Source: CAZIKB01 sp964539665 (GTDB lineage Bacteria > Zhuqueibacterota > Zhuqueibacteria > Oceanimicrobiales > Oceanimicrobiaceae). From it: a stretch of DNA of 46,869 bases. Of the stretch, positions 32,892 to 44,300 are shown piece after piece. A program made the position numbers and the translations under genes. Location of the stretch: positions 1-46,869 of the forward strand of contig CAZIKB010000046.1 in NCBI GenBank assembly GCA_964539665.1. The letters run 5' to 3'. Numbering within the stretch: position 1 is the first letter of the stretch; every line of letters begins with the position of its first letter. The notes under the pieces are model-generated. The model ran no database searches, had not been told where the DNA came from, and worked only from the letters and a program-made list of their open reading frames with translations.

Positions 32892-33551
32892 CTGTATTTC
32901 CTGTAAATATAAAATCCCGGTACGAATTTTTTTAACATCATAGATAAGATAATTGAAATATACTACTTTGCACAGGGCTTTTCAACAAAATTCTTTTGTT
33001 ATCTGAAACACGTCAGTTATAGTAAGGCAGAGTTCACATTTAATTCGCTCAAAGTGAAGTATTTGATTTACTACTAAAATAGCTTCATAGTGAGCTTAAT
33101 CGAGCTCTGATACTCGTAAGAATCCTCACAAAAACTAAAATATTAATTTTATTGATAATTTTACTTGACTATTTTGTAATATTTTATCAAATTATTTGCG
33201 TGAGGTACAAACAAGGGAAGATCTGGAGATGATGCTGCATCCGGTAATATACAATTCACAAATTCTACAAATACAACAGAAACTCGCTCAGTGCTTAACC
33301 ACTTCCTTTGAAATAATAAAGAATTTATCCAATAACAGATTTCTTCTATAATTGCAAATAGAAATTGAGATCAAAAATAGATTGCTGTAATTCTGTTACT
33401 ATTTTAAGTTGTTAGAAACATAATCTTACATTCTCGGTGATTTTCGTTAGTCAACCATACATTTATAGATTAGCGCTATGGAAGACCATGCGAAATCTCT
33501 GTCAAAGTTTTGAGAATGTTTACAATTTTATTTCTTTGTGGAGAATGTACA
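32892..33551. other. 660-bp AT-rich spacer between divergent units
   Basis: This spacer lies between the yggS-nnr operon (minus) and the secreted metalloprotease (plus). It includes a TTGACT at 33165 without a good -10 box, and one short frame (33229-33351) with a GGAG just before two ATG codons. No RNA gene or repeat was recognised. Confidence 0.4.
33229..33351 (+). CDS. Small hypothetical ORF, 40 aa (uncertain)
   Basis: ATG-ATG at 33229 follows CTGGAG almost directly and opens 40 codons (MMLHPVIYNSQILQIQQKLA, then QCLTTSFEIIKNLSNNRFLL) to TAA at 33351. The composition is protein-like and the frame stays open upstream to 33169 without a start. The GGAG is too close to the first ATG for good initiation. 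I recognise no family. It could be a small gene, a gene remnant, or chance. Confidence 0.2.
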   Translation: MMLHPVIYNSQILQIQQKLAQCLTTSFEIIKNLSNNRFLL

Positions 33552-36500
33552 ATGAATGCAAAAAATAATACAATAACAAGATTTATATCCAAGGCTTGCA
33601 TTATTCTTTATTTACTATCAAGTTGTAGTAGCTTTATTTATGCCCAGTCAAATCAATCCCAGCAACAAAAGGAATTCATCGTCCACAAGGGACTCTACCA
33701 ATCTATTCCAAGCAAGCGGCCGACCTATCTAAAAACTCAAGCACAGCTTACAGAAAAAACATTAGTACTATTAGTGAGTTTCCCTGATACGGAATTAAAG
33801 ACATTTGCCAAAACAACCCAGCAGGATTGGGAAAGCGTCTATTTTGGTAATCGTCCCAGTATAAGAGATTATTATTCGACCATCTCTTTTGGTAAGTTAA
33901 ATTTGGATAAAGCTGCTGAGAATAATAATCCGGTAAACAATGGGATAGTTGGCTGGAACGTCTTGTTAAATTCGCTTTCATGGTATAAACAAACATATCA
34001 AAAAGAATTCCATGCTTATCTTGTTCGTGATGCTTTAATTTCATCTAATGGCGCTGTTGACTACGCGCAGTTTGATGGTAACGGCGACAGTTACATTAGT
34101 ACGCATGAACTGCACATCTACGTGATTGCTGCGGCCTATGAGGGATCCTATTTTGGTCCCCCAGAGCCAAACGTTCCGAGAGTGCATGTAAGTCTAAAAG
34201 CGCCCTGGCGAAACATTCCTCTGCAGTTAGATGGCAAATTTATCGGTGATTACGACCATGGCGGGGGTATCTCTTTGTCTGGTGAACTACTCGTTGGCTC
34301 TGATACACAAAACAAGGTTGGATTGTTGGCTCATGAAATGGGTCATAGCCTAGGGTTGCCAGATCACTACAATGAAGCTAAAAGAGATGAAGCAGGAGTC
34401 TGGTGCCTTATGGGCACCGGAGATATCGTAATTAAGGAACCATCTTACCCTAATCACATTTGTGCTCCACACAAGGAGCAGTTAGGTTGGATTCAACCAA
34501 CCAACATTCAAGCTGGCATGTCTCGAATCATAAATGAGATTGAGAATAGTGGAGAATCCCTTAAATTGTGGGAAAATGGCAATCCAACTACGGAATACTT
34601 CATAGTTGAAAATCGAAACAATCAACAATCCAACCACTATGATACATTTTTGCCCGCTTCAGGTTTGTTAATCTGGCATGTTGACTCGACAGAAATAAAA
34701 GGTGGAAATAACCAGGGTATTGCTCTTGAGCAAGCCGACAATGAAGGTTACAAAGGAGTCGGAAACGCAGGGGATGTTTTTTCTGCAAACACGAATGCAA
34801 ATTTTCTACAAACTGAAACCTCTCCAAACAGCAGAAGCAATGAAGGAGATATAACTGGTGTATCTGTCGCAAATATAAGTGCACCTGGACCAACAATGGC
34901 GGCTGAAATAGACGTGAGCCATACCCCGTCTCGTATTTTGGCTGCGGCATTTCCTAATACCATTCTAGCAAATGGAGTTTCGACCTCCACAATAACTGCT
35001 CTACTTTTGGATGTTCTGCAGGACACGGTGGAATCCGCAACAAATGAAGTAACTTTTACAATAACATCTGGTGATACTTCGGGCAGTCTAATTGGTACTA
35101 ATCCGGTAAATGCAATAAACGGAATAGTAAGCATTTCATTACAATCCACCACAAAACCAGGAATTGTCACTGTCGAAGCATCGTCACCAGGTTTAACCAG
35201 TGGCTCAACTTATGTGAATGTCTATACCAGTGAAGCTGAAACCGAAGTCAGCGGAACTATTTCCACAAACACCACCTGGTCACTTGCAAATAGTCCCTAT
35301 CGAGTTATAGGTGACATTACGGTGGCGCAAGGCGCGACACTTACTATCGAACCGGGCGTTCTGGTAAAATTTAATTCAAATCGTGACCTTTTTGTCAGTG
35401 GACGACTTGTAGCCGACGGTTTCCCTAATCAGCGTATTGCGTTTACTTCCAGCCTTGCGTCTCCCACGCCAAATGCCTGGGGTGGAATAAGATTCAATAA
35501 TTCACCCACAGACTCCCCTTCTATTCTCGATAACTGTATAATCTCCTATGGCGGACAAGGAGGGTACGGCAATTTAGACGCTTCTATCATAGTAGATGCT
35601 CGTGCCAATCCACAAATTACGAACACATCTTTTTCAAATAACAGGTATAATGGTGTTAATTTAATTACAGGAACTTACTCCTCCGACATTAGCCTTGGTG
35701 TAGTAGGAATCCCTTATGTTCTTCGTGGCGATCTGACAATAGCTAGTGGAGCGGTCTTGAACATCATTCCTGGAGTCTTGTTAAAATTTGCCAGAAATGC
35801 TGATTTTTATATTAATGGCGGAGTTACTGCTGAGGGAAATGCTAATAGCCCAATTATTTTTACCTCTTTGCGGGACGACACACGCGGGGGCGACACGGGC
35901 GGTGATGGTTCTACCGTTGGATCTGTAGGTGACTGGGGCGGAATTTGGTTTAATGAGACAATTAATGATACCAAAAGCATACTTCGCTATTGCGAGATTT
36001 ACTTTGGCGGTCAGGGCGGCTACGGAAATAACGATACCCCCATCAGCCTGGACGCCCGCGCTAATCCCACTATCACTAATACGACACTTAGCAATAATCG
36101 CTTTAATGGCCTCGATTTAAATACAGGTACTTACTCCTCAAATATAATCCTCGATATTACTGAATTACCTTATATGATACGCGGCGATCTCACGGTTGCA
36201 TCCGGAGCCGTTTTGACAATCCAACCAGGCGTATTGTTAAAATTTGACAGTAATTCAGATTTTAATGTAAGAGGCGGACTCACTGCTTCCGGCACGGCAA
36301 CAAATCACATTGTCTTCACTTCCTTCCGTGATGATTCACGTGGAGGGGACACGAATGGCGATGGCGCCACTGCTGGATCGCCTGGGAGCTGGGGCGGAAT
36401 CTGGTTCGGTGCAACCACCGATGATAATAATGCCATTCTACGCCACTGTGAAATCTATTTCAGCGGTAAGGGTGGTTATGGGAACAACAATAGCCCTCTG

Positions 36501-38630
36501 GTGCTCGATGCCCGCGCCAATCCCATACTTGAAAACGTAATTCTGGCAGACAACAGTATAAATGGCATCTGGTTGGAAACCCGAACCTACGATGTAGACA
36601 TTGATCTTGACATCACAGAGCTTCCTTACATTCTTGGCGGAAACCTCACCGTTGGTGCAAGCGCACAACTTACAATTCATCCAGGAACCTTGCTTAAAAT
36701 GGCAGTCAATACAGATCTTTTTATTGATGGGACACTCAGACTCATCGGACAAGAGAGTAAGCCAGTAGTTTTCACGTCTTTTAAAGATGACAGCCGAGGA
36801 GGCGATACAGATGGCAACGGGGCAACCAGCGGTGTTCCAGGAGACTGGGGCGGTATACAATTTCGCGATCCCAGTAACGATGCAGGTTCAGTAATTGAAT
36901 ATTCTGAATTTCACTTTGGCGGTCAGGGAGGATACAGCGCAAACGATAGTCCTTTGGTTTTTGACAACGCCAGTCCAAGAATTCAAAAAATACTGATAAC
37001 AAACACAAAATCTCAAGGCGTGCGTTGCTACAATACGGCCAGTCCGGATTTTGGTGGCGGAGCGCGAGGTAGTATCGGTGGCAATCGTTTCCTGGATTTC
37101 ATTGCAGCTGGAAATAAATACGCCATTCGTAACGACGGCACCGCCGATATCTTTGCCAAATTCAATTACTGGGAGACATCAGATCCTAATACTATCGAGC
37201 AAATAATATTCGACCGCAATGATAACAGTAGTAAAGGCCAGGTGATTTACGAGCCGTTTGAGACAGATCCAACGTTCCCTGTTAACGCTCCATCTGTACT
37301 TCTGCCTTTAAATGGTACTGAACTTCTCCCAGTTGGCTTGCTCGTTTGGACTGAGGTGCATCCCGTGCAGAACTCAGATCTGATCACCTACACTCTCCAG
37401 CTCGACGACGACAGTACATTTGCTTCTCCTGAAATTTCGCAGACAGGCCTCACGGGAGAAGCGTACTCAAATGCAAGTCTCAGCGCTTTTATAGATGAGG
37501 CTGTCAGTTTGCAGGCAAACGCCATTGCTGTGCGGTTGAACAGTCTCACCGGATTTGACAATCTTATCGATAACACGAATTTCTACTGGCGGGTTAAAGC
37601 AGTCGATAATTATGGAGCAGAATCGGACTATACTAGCGGTAGCAGTCATTTCTTTTTTAATAAAACGAACTCGTCTCCTAATTCAGCGATAGATGGATTT
37701 TCACCCAAAGATGGTTTGGAAATCCGAACAAGCACCCCGGAAATCAGCTGGCATCCTGCAACGGATCCTGACTTAAGCGATCATGCCGGCACTTTGCGAT
37801 ATAATCTTAAGTTGGATGATGACAGAGAATTTTCAAGTAGTTATCAGTATACCACATCAATGGGTTTAAATACATTCGATGTAATTGACCAATTAACCGA
37901 AAATCTAAACTGGTACTATCGAGTACAGACGATAGACGATGAGGATTTAACTTCGGATTGGTCGGCAATTCAAGACTTCTGGATTAATGCAGAAGACGAA
38001 CCTCCATTGTATTTTGACCTTCTGGAACCGCTGGACGGCACTACTGTGAAAAGCGACTCTGTGCGGTTGCGCTGGCAAACAGCCATCGATCCCGATCCAA
38101 ATGATCGCCTCTGGTATGTTTTGGAGTTTAGCTCAGACAGCCTGTTTAAGAGCCTCATTCATCAGGTTACCCAGACAGACACAACTTTTGTGCTGCGTCT
38201 CGATGCCCTAACAGCCGGGACTTACTACTGGAGGGTAAAAGGCTTGGACAGCGACACCCTGGCTACATACGCCAGCCGTACAGATGTTCGACCCTGGCGG
38301 TTTTCCTGGGGTGTGACAAACGTAGATGAAGGACGGGAACCTGGCGTTCCAACAAATTTCTCATTATCGCAAAACTACCCCAATCCATTTAATCCGACCA
38401 CAACCATTGCATATCAGCTCTCAAAAGCTGCACACGTGACTTTGAAAATTTACAATATGCGCGGGCAGGAAGTGCGGACTTTAGTGGAAGAAGAAAAACT
38501 AGCCGGGTACTACTCTGTGCGATGGGATGGATTAGACAAGCAAGGCATGAAAGTTTCAAGCGGTGTTTATGTTTATCAGATGATAGCTGGGGAATATGTT
38601 ACGAGTCAGAAATTAGTGTTGTTGCGATAA
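33552..38630 (+). CDS. Secreted M6-type metalloprotease with beta-helix repeats and C-terminal sorting-type domain
   Basis: This 1692-aa protein starts at ATG 33552 (GGAG upstream), giving a signal peptide cleaved near Ala31/Gln32. An M6 (immune inhibitor A-like) peptidase spans about 60-460 with the zinc motif HEMGHSLGLPD at 261-271. Then come an invasin-like Ig domain (about 460-560, ILANGVSTSTITALLLD), four repeats of about 140 aa forming a probable right-handed beta-helix (about 567-1230; each has LTIxPGxLLKF, DWGGIxF and GGQGGYGNND), fibronectin-like modules, and a tail from about 1600 (FSLSQNYPNPFNPTTTIAYQ to the end). The tail is a FlgD-like/type IX-style sorting domain. The frame also opens upstream at 33510 without a signal-peptide start. 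Confidence 0.9.
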   Translation: MNAKNNTITRFISKACIILYLLSSCSSFIYAQSNQSQQQKEFIVHKGLYQSIPSKRPTYLKTQAQLTEKTLVLLVSFPDTELKTFAKTTQQDWESVYFGNRPSIRDYYSTISFGKLNLDKAAENNNPVNNGIVGWNVLLNSLSWYKQTYQKEFHAYLVRDALISSNGAVDYAQFDGNGDSYISTHELHIYVIAAAYEGSYFGPPEPNVPRVHVSLKAPWRNIPLQLDGKFIGDYDHGGGISLSGELLVGSDTQNKVGLLAHEMGHSLGLPDHYNEAKRDEAGVWCLMGTGDIVIKEPSYPNHICAPHKEQLGWIQPTNIQAGMSRIINEIENSGESLKLWENGNPTTEYFIVENRNNQQSNHYDTFLPASGLLIWHVDSTEIKGGNNQGIALEQADNEGYKGVGNAGDVFSANTNANFLQTETSPNSRSNEGDITGVSVANISAPGPTMAAEIDVSHTPSRILAAAFPNTILANGVSTSTITALLLDVLQDTVESATNEVTFTITSGDTSGSLIGTNPVNAINGIVSISLQSTTKPGIVTVEASSPGLTSGSTYVNVYTSEAETEVSGTISTNTTWSLANSPYRVIGDITVAQGATLTIEPGVLVKFNSNRDLFVSGRLVADGFPNQRIAFTSSLASPTPNAWGGIRFNNSPTDSPSILDNCIISYGGQGGYGNLDASIIVDARANPQITNTSFSNNRYNGVNLITGTYSSDISLGVVGIPYVLRGDLTIASGAVLNIIPGVLLKFARNADFYINGGVTAEGNANSPIIFTSLRDDTRGGDTGGDGSTVGSVGDWGGIWFNETINDTKSILRYCEIYFGGQGGYGNNDTPISLDARANPTITNTTLSNNRFNGLDLNTGTYSSNIILDITELPYMIRGDLTVASGAVLTIQPGVLLKFDSNSDFNVRGGLTASGTATNHIVFTSFRDDSRGGDTNGDGATAGSPGSWGGIWFGATTDDNNAILRHCEIYFSGKGGYGNNNSPLVLDARANPILENVILADNSINGIWLETRTYDVDIDLDITELPYILGGNLTVGASAQLTIHPGTLLKMAVNTDLFIDGTLRLIGQESKPVVFTSFKDDSRGGDTDGNGATSGVPGDWGGIQFRDPSNDAGSVIEYSEFHFGGQGGYSANDSPLVFDNASPRIQKILITNTKSQGVRCYNTASPDFGGGARGSIGGNRFLDFIAAGNKYAIRNDGTADIFAKFNYWETSDPNTIEQIIFDRNDNSSKGQVIYEPFETDPTFPVNAPSVLLPLNGTELLPVGLLVWTEVHPVQNSDLITYTLQLDDDSTFASPEISQTGLTGEAYSNASLSAFIDEAVSLQANAIAVRLNSLTGFDNLIDNTNFYWRVKAVDNYGAESDYTSGSSHFFFNKTNSSPNSAIDGFSPKDGLEIRTSTPEISWHPATDPDLSDHAGTLRYNLKLDDDREFSSSYQYTTSMGLNTFDVIDQLTENLNWYYRVQTIDDEDLTSDWSAIQDFWINAEDEPPLYFDLLEPLDGTTVKSDSVRLRWQTAIDPDPNDRLWYVLEFSSDSLFKSLIHQVTQTDTTFVLRLDALTAGTYYWRVKGLDSDTLATYASRTDVRPWRFSWGVTNVDEGREPGVPTNFSLSQNYPNPFNPTTTIAYQLSKAAHVTLKIYNMRGQEVRTLVEEEKLAGYYSVRWDGLDKQGMKVSSGVYVYQMIAGEYVTSQKLVLLR

Positions 38631-38688
38631 ATTTATTTTATTATTTGCCATTAAAGAATAATATAGGATAACAAGGATGGGAGGGATT

Positions 38689-41157
38689 ATGAAAAAAATA
38701 GCTATTAATTTGACAGTATTATTTTTTTTGTATTTAATAAGTTCTAATTTGATGGCTCAACACCGTTCGAATATGAAACATGATGAAAATAAATTAAGTG
38801 ATATTATTATAATGGGTAAAAACTTACAAAAATTATTTGGAGAACTTCCTATTGAATCTTTTGAAGGTACTTCTTTTCCTCCAGATGGTTGGAAAAAAGT
38901 CACCTATTTTGGTGGAACCGGTTGGCAGCGTACTGCAATAGGTGAATCAGTGCCAGGATTTGGATCTCCTGCGACAATAGATTCAACTCCTCCAAAGGGG
39001 GGAAATGCCGTCGCATTGTGTTCCTGGTTAACTGGCGATGCAGATGGTGATTCTCACACCGACCAACCAACCGATCAGTGGCTCATAACCCCTAAAATTA
39101 TGAACATTCAAGAGGATGCTTCCTTAAGATTTTACTTAAGATACTTTTCAGTATGGGGAGACAATTTAGATGTTTTGATTTCAACAACTAATGCAGATTC
39201 AAGAGAATCTTTTGACAGACATATTACTACTCTGAGCTTTTCTGTAACAAGTCCCAACGATTGGATACAATATATCTTTAATTTAACAGATTTTGTTGAT
39301 CCTGGTTCTGATATTTTTATTGCGTTTCGTGAACATGTAAGTAATAACACTAACAGTGGGGATGCACTATTTTTAGATTTGGTGGAAGTGATGAATACTA
39401 TTCTAAGTCTAATAAGTCCTAACGGTGGAGAATTTCTAGCAGGGGGACAAATTATGGAGATCAATTGGTCTACTACAATAATTGTTGACCACATCAGACT
39501 TTTCTACTCAACGGATAGTGGTTATACTTATGCTAACCTAATTGCTGAAGGAGTTCCTAATACAGGATCATATAATTGGACTTTACCCCAAATTAATTCG
39601 TCTACTATTCGAGTTAAAGTTCAGGCCGAGGATGAAAATAATATAGTTATAGTGGAAGATGAAAGCGAATCCAATTTTACAATAGATTCAATTCAACCAA
39701 ATATATTTAGTCTACAATCGCCACCTAATGGTACATGGGGAAATCCAACGCCCACTTTTCTATGGGATAATGTGTCAGATAATCTTTCGGGAATAGGTAA
39801 ATTTCAATTATGGATTGATGGTAACTTGAGTGTAGATAATATACCTCCCAATACACCTTTTGTAACTCCAACTCAACCACTATTAGAAGGTATTCATACT
39901 TGGAATGTTAGAACTTTTGACAAAGCTGGTAATGTTAGACAGTCCAACGAAACTTGGTCCGTAAAAGTTGATGTATCACCACCTACTACTTTTAATTTAA
40001 TTAGTCCATCAGACAATAGCTGGACATCAAGTTCTTTTCCGTCTTTTAGTTGGCAGACTTCAAGCGATGCAATATCGGGTTTAAGAAAATATCAGCTTTT
40101 CATTAATGATTCATTAAATCGAGATTATTTATCACCACTTACAAATACATCAACACCTATATCAGCACTCCCAAACGATGACTTTAGCTGGTATATTATG
40201 GCTGTTGATAGTGGTTATAATATAACAAGATCTAACCAGACATGGACGATTCGAATTGATAATACACCTCCCACCACTTTTAACCTAATTTCACCAGAAA
40301 ATAATAGCTGGACGGGTAATAGCACTCCAACGTTCACCTGGGAACAGTCAAATGATACGGGGATTGGTCTTTCCAGACATCAATTGCTTATAGATTTTGT
40401 CCTCAAACTGAACAGTATTTCACCTGATAGTACCTCAGCTACTTTGCCTTTTAACTTAGCCCTTTCTCACGGAAATCATGACTGGTATGTAGTTGCGTTA
40501 GATCAATTAAATAATTCTCGACCTTCCAATTTTAAATATACTTTGAGGGTAGACACGAAGGCTCCACTATCTTTCTCCCTAAGATCACCATCCGACAGCT
40601 CCAGTGTGGACATACCCACACCTAACTTCTCATGGTATGCAACCATAGACCAAGATGCAGGCCTTTCCCATTATCAACTTTGGATTGATGATTCTTTGAG
40701 TGTTGACAACATCCAAGGCACCACTTCGGCACCAAGTTTACCGCTCACTAAGGGCTACCATAAATGGTTCGTTAAGGCGGTAGATAAAGTAGGCAATGAG
40801 AGAAAATCAAACCAGGTCTGGACTGTAGGTATTCTAGTAACGGACGTTGAAACAAAGGAGGAGCAACTAGTTCCAACTGAATTCGCTTTATCACAAAACT
40901 ATCCCAATCCTTTTAATCCCGTAACTACGATTGCATACCAGCTCCCAACAGCTTCAAATGTGACTCTAAAAATTTACAATTTGCGCGGGCAGGAAATTCG
41001 GACTCTGGTGGAAGAAGAAAAACCAGCCGGATATTATTCAATACAATGGGATGGGCTCGACAAGCAAGGTATGAAAGTATCAAGCGGTGTTTATATTTAT
41101 AGAATAACTGGCGGTTCTGAATTTACTGCCAGTAAAAAGATGTTGTTTCTTCAATGA
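38689..41157 (+). CDS. Secreted jelly-roll plus Ig-repeat protein with C-terminal sorting-type domain
   Basis: This 822-aa protein starts at ATG 38689, which follows GGGAGGG; an earlier ATG at 38677 would spoil the signal peptide. The signal is cleaved near Ala23/Gln24. Residues about 50-235 form a MAM/choice-of-anchor-J-like jelly roll (SFEGTSFPPDGWKKVTYFGG, and PTDQWLITPKI). A domain opening ISPNGGEFLAGGQIMEINWS (239-335) and four Ig-like repeats of about 95 aa follow (pattern FxLxSPxxxSW...FxWxxxxD...G...YQLWID...HTWxVxxxDxxGN). The tail from about 730 is the QNYPNPFNP module. It closely matches the first gene's tail. The DNA looks more AT-rich than both neighbours. Probably a surface or secreted adhesin. 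Confidence 0.88.
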   Translation: MKKIAINLTVLFFLYLISSNLMAQHRSNMKHDENKLSDIIIMGKNLQKLFGELPIESFEGTSFPPDGWKKVTYFGGTGWQRTAIGESVPGFGSPATIDSTPPKGGNAVALCSWLTGDADGDSHTDQPTDQWLITPKIMNIQEDASLRFYLRYFSVWGDNLDVLISTTNADSRESFDRHITTLSFSVTSPNDWIQYIFNLTDFVDPGSDIFIAFREHVSNNTNSGDALFLDLVEVMNTILSLISPNGGEFLAGGQIMEINWSTTIIVDHIRLFYSTDSGYTYANLIAEGVPNTGSYNWTLPQINSSTIRVKVQAEDENNIVIVEDESESNFTIDSIQPNIFSLQSPPNGTWGNPTPTFLWDNVSDNLSGIGKFQLWIDGNLSVDNIPPNTPFVTPTQPLLEGIHTWNVRTFDKAGNVRQSNETWSVKVDVSPPTTFNLISPSDNSWTSSSFPSFSWQTSSDAISGLRKYQLFINDSLNRDYLSPLTNTSTPISALPNDDFSWYIMAVDSGYNITRSNQTWTIRIDNTPPTTFNLISPENNSWTGNSTPTFTWEQSNDTGIGLSRHQLLIDFVLKLNSISPDSTSATLPFNLALSHGNHDWYVVALDQLNNSRPSNFKYTLRVDTKAPLSFSLRSPSDSSSVDIPTPNFSWYATIDQDAGLSHYQLWIDDSLSVDNIQGTTSAPSLPLTKGYHKWFVKAVDKVGNERKSNQVWTVGILVTDVETKEEQLVPTEFALSQNYPNPFNPVTTIAYQLPTASNVTLKIYNLRGQEIRTLVEEEKPAGYYSIQWDGLDKQGMKVSSGVYIYRITGGSEFTASKKMLFLQ

Positions 41158-41219
41158 TGATTTGCATTTCTATTACCCAGAATAAGTGCTCAACTATAAA
41201 TTATATTATATCAAATGTA

Positions 41220-41246
41220 TTGACTTTATATAAGAGTATATAAAAT
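41220..41246 (+). promoter_or_regulatory. Possible sigma-70-type promoter of the large Ig-array gene
   Basis: TTGACT (41220-41225) and TAAAAT (41241-41246) are separated by 15 bases, shorter than ideal. The leader would be about 130 bases before ATG 41387. It lies in a 229-bp spacer otherwise without signals. Confidence 0.35.
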
Positions 41247-41386
41247 TTGGTAACGAAGTCAAAATTAATGAAGTCAAGGTTATGATGATTACTAATTTCA
41301 TTGGATTCGAGAAAAGACTGTGATAACTCAAAAGATTATTCTTGTAACTTTCTCTAAGAAAAATTTCAAATTATGAGGTTACTGAA

Positions 41387-44300
41387 ATGTCTAATTTTTA
41401 TAAGCACTTCAAAAATATATTTCTTATTTTGTGGATTTTTAATTGCTTATTTTTATTAAATAATCCAACATATGGTCAATTTAATCTCATCTCAGCTACA
41501 CCTGCAGATGGAGAGGTCAATGTAAGTACTCTGTCAACGATTCAACTTACTTTCAGTGCTCCTTTAGACACCAATGCCGTATTTAGTATTACAAACGGTT
41601 TTTATTTAGGCATTCAAATGTTTCCTGAAAATGCAAGTGAATTCCCTCCCGCTAATCCAGATGCTATCACGGTCAGTAATAATATGAAGACCGTGACCTT
41701 CTCCGACGTAACTTTGTCTGATGATACTAAATTTACGCTTTTACTTTCTGGTGCAAAGAGCAATACTGGGGATTTGTTAGACAGACCTTATGCAATGACT
41801 TTCACAACCGGAAGCACACTGCCAGTCGGAGAAATATCTGGCGAGATATCATTTCCGGACAAAGATCCAGGTGGTGCCGTTGTTGAGCTGTTCACAGAAT
41901 CTCCACTTGTAAACAACAACGATCCTGAGGCCATTACGGTGGTACCGTCATCTGCTGTTGCCTATACTGTCCATTACCTTCCCGCTGGGAATTATTGGCC
42001 AGTAACAGTAAAGGATACGAATAGAGATGCGCAGTTTGACTTGATTGGAGCAGATGCTTCAGGATTCTATGACCCAAATAGTGACGGCATCATCGACAGT
42101 GTCAAAGTTTTGCCAGGTAGTCGTGTCACTGGGATAAATATGACTCTTAGTGCTGCTCTCAGCCTGGAAAGTCCTAATGGAGGGGAATTTCTTGCAGGCG
42201 GGCAAATTAAGGAAGTCAATTGGTCTACAGCCAGAATCCAAGTTGACCACATCACTCTTCTCTATTCAACCGACAGCGGAAACAGTTATCCCAATCTTAT
42301 CGCTGATTTAGTTCCCAATACGGGATCATACAATTGGACGTTACCTCAAGTTAATTCGTCTACTATGCGCGTTGAGATTCAGGCAAAAGATGCAAATAAT
42401 GTCGTTTTAGCAGAAGACGTAAGTAAATCAGATTTTACTATAGATTCTACTCCACCAAATAGCTTCAATCTGAATTCTCCAACAAACGGTTCTTGGGAAA
42501 CAGGTTCACCAACCTTTAGCTGGACACCTTCAAGCGATGAACTTGCTGGTTTATTAAAATACCAGCTCATCATCGACGGGGTGGTTAATCAGGATAGCAT
42601 TCCACCTACCGCAACAATATCACTACCAACGAATGCATTGTCAAATGGCTTCCATACCTGGAATGTCAAAGCCATTGACAAAGCGGGTAATGAACGGTCT
42701 TCCAATCAATCCTGGACTGTAAGAGTGGATGCCGCATCACCAACAGCTTTCAATCTTCTGCTGCCAGAGGACAGTACCTGGACAGCCAATCCTCAACCTG
42801 AGTTCACCTGGCAAGCCTCAAGCGATGCACAGTCAGGCCTTAGTAAATACCAGCTTTTTATCAATGGAAATTTGAATCGTGACGACCTTTCTATTTCGCA
42901 AACGTCAACTACTCCCGTTTCTGCTCTCTCAAGTGGCGACCATACCTGGTACATTCAAGCGCTGGACATTGCCGGCAACACCACTCAATCCAATCAAACC
43001 TGGACTATTCGCATCGATAAGACAGCTCCAACAACGTTTAATCTCACATCACCAGCACACAACTCCTGGACTGGCGACACCACACCCACGTTTTCCTGGC
43101 AGACCGCCACTGATGCCAACAGCGGCTTATCCAAATATGAACTTTGGGTGGATGGCGTTTCTGCCATTGATAACATTTCTTCAAGCCAGACAAATGTGAC
43201 GCTGCTAGACTCACTGGAATTGACTCCGGGCAATCATACGTGGCGCATGAAAGCCTATGACTATGCAGGAAACATGCGTCAGACTAATTATACATGGACT
43301 ATTCGGGTGGATACACAGTCACCTTCAGTTTTCTCACTAAGTGCGCCAAACGACAGCGCCTTTGTAAACTTCCCCACCCCCAATTTTAGCTGGAACGCTA
43401 CGACGGACGCCGGCGCTGGCATTTCACATTACCAGCTCTGGATTGACGGCAGCTTGAGCGCAGATAATATCACATCAATAACCTCATCGCCTGGCACCCC
43501 CATAACAGAAGGATTTCATAACTGGTACGTAAAAGCCTTCGACAATGTTGGCAATACCCGACAATCAAGTGAAACCTGGATGGTTGTGGGAGAATGGAAT
43601 CCTCCGCAAGCTTTCGAATTAGCAGCGCCGGCTAACGGCGATACAGTACTGGTTAGTAAACCAGTCTTATCGTGGCTGCCATCAGTGGATGTTGGTTCCG
43701 GCATTGCCAGGTACGAGTTGTGGATAAATGGCGTAATCAACCGAACCGTCTCCGCAGCGGGCACTTCTACTACTCCAGCAGCGTCCCTGCCGAACGGAAT
43801 CCAGACTTGGTTTGTCAAGGCCCTTGACCACGCAGAAAATTCAACATCTTCTACCTCCACCTGGCAGTTTGTGGTGGATCGTGATATCACAAAGCCGATT
43901 TCAGCTATTATCACTCCTACGGCTGGAACTACCATCGGCGGAACCAGCTACACCATTACTGGCACTTCAAACGATGGAACGGGCTCGGGTGTTGAAAAAG
44001 TGGATGTCAGTACGGATGGCGGCGTTACCTGGTATTCAGCCGCAAATACGGGTACTGATTTCTCTGCCTGGGAGTACGAATGGATTAATTATCCAGCCGG
44101 CAGTCACACCATAAAAAGTCGTGCTACTGATAAGGAAGGGAACGTAGAGACGCCGGGTGCAGGAGTAACCGTTACCGCAGATCTCACGAAACCAAAGGTC
44201 ACCAGCATTGTGATAAATCCAAATCCCACGAGCTCTGGCAACGTTTCAGTTACGATTTATTTCTCCGTGAGTAATAGTGGACTCAATCATGCTTCTGTAC

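Noticed and set aside
33165..33193. TTGACT upstream of the metalloprotease gene as a promoter
   Set aside because: No acceptable -10 box occurs at 15-19 bases, and the gene starts about 390 bp downstream.
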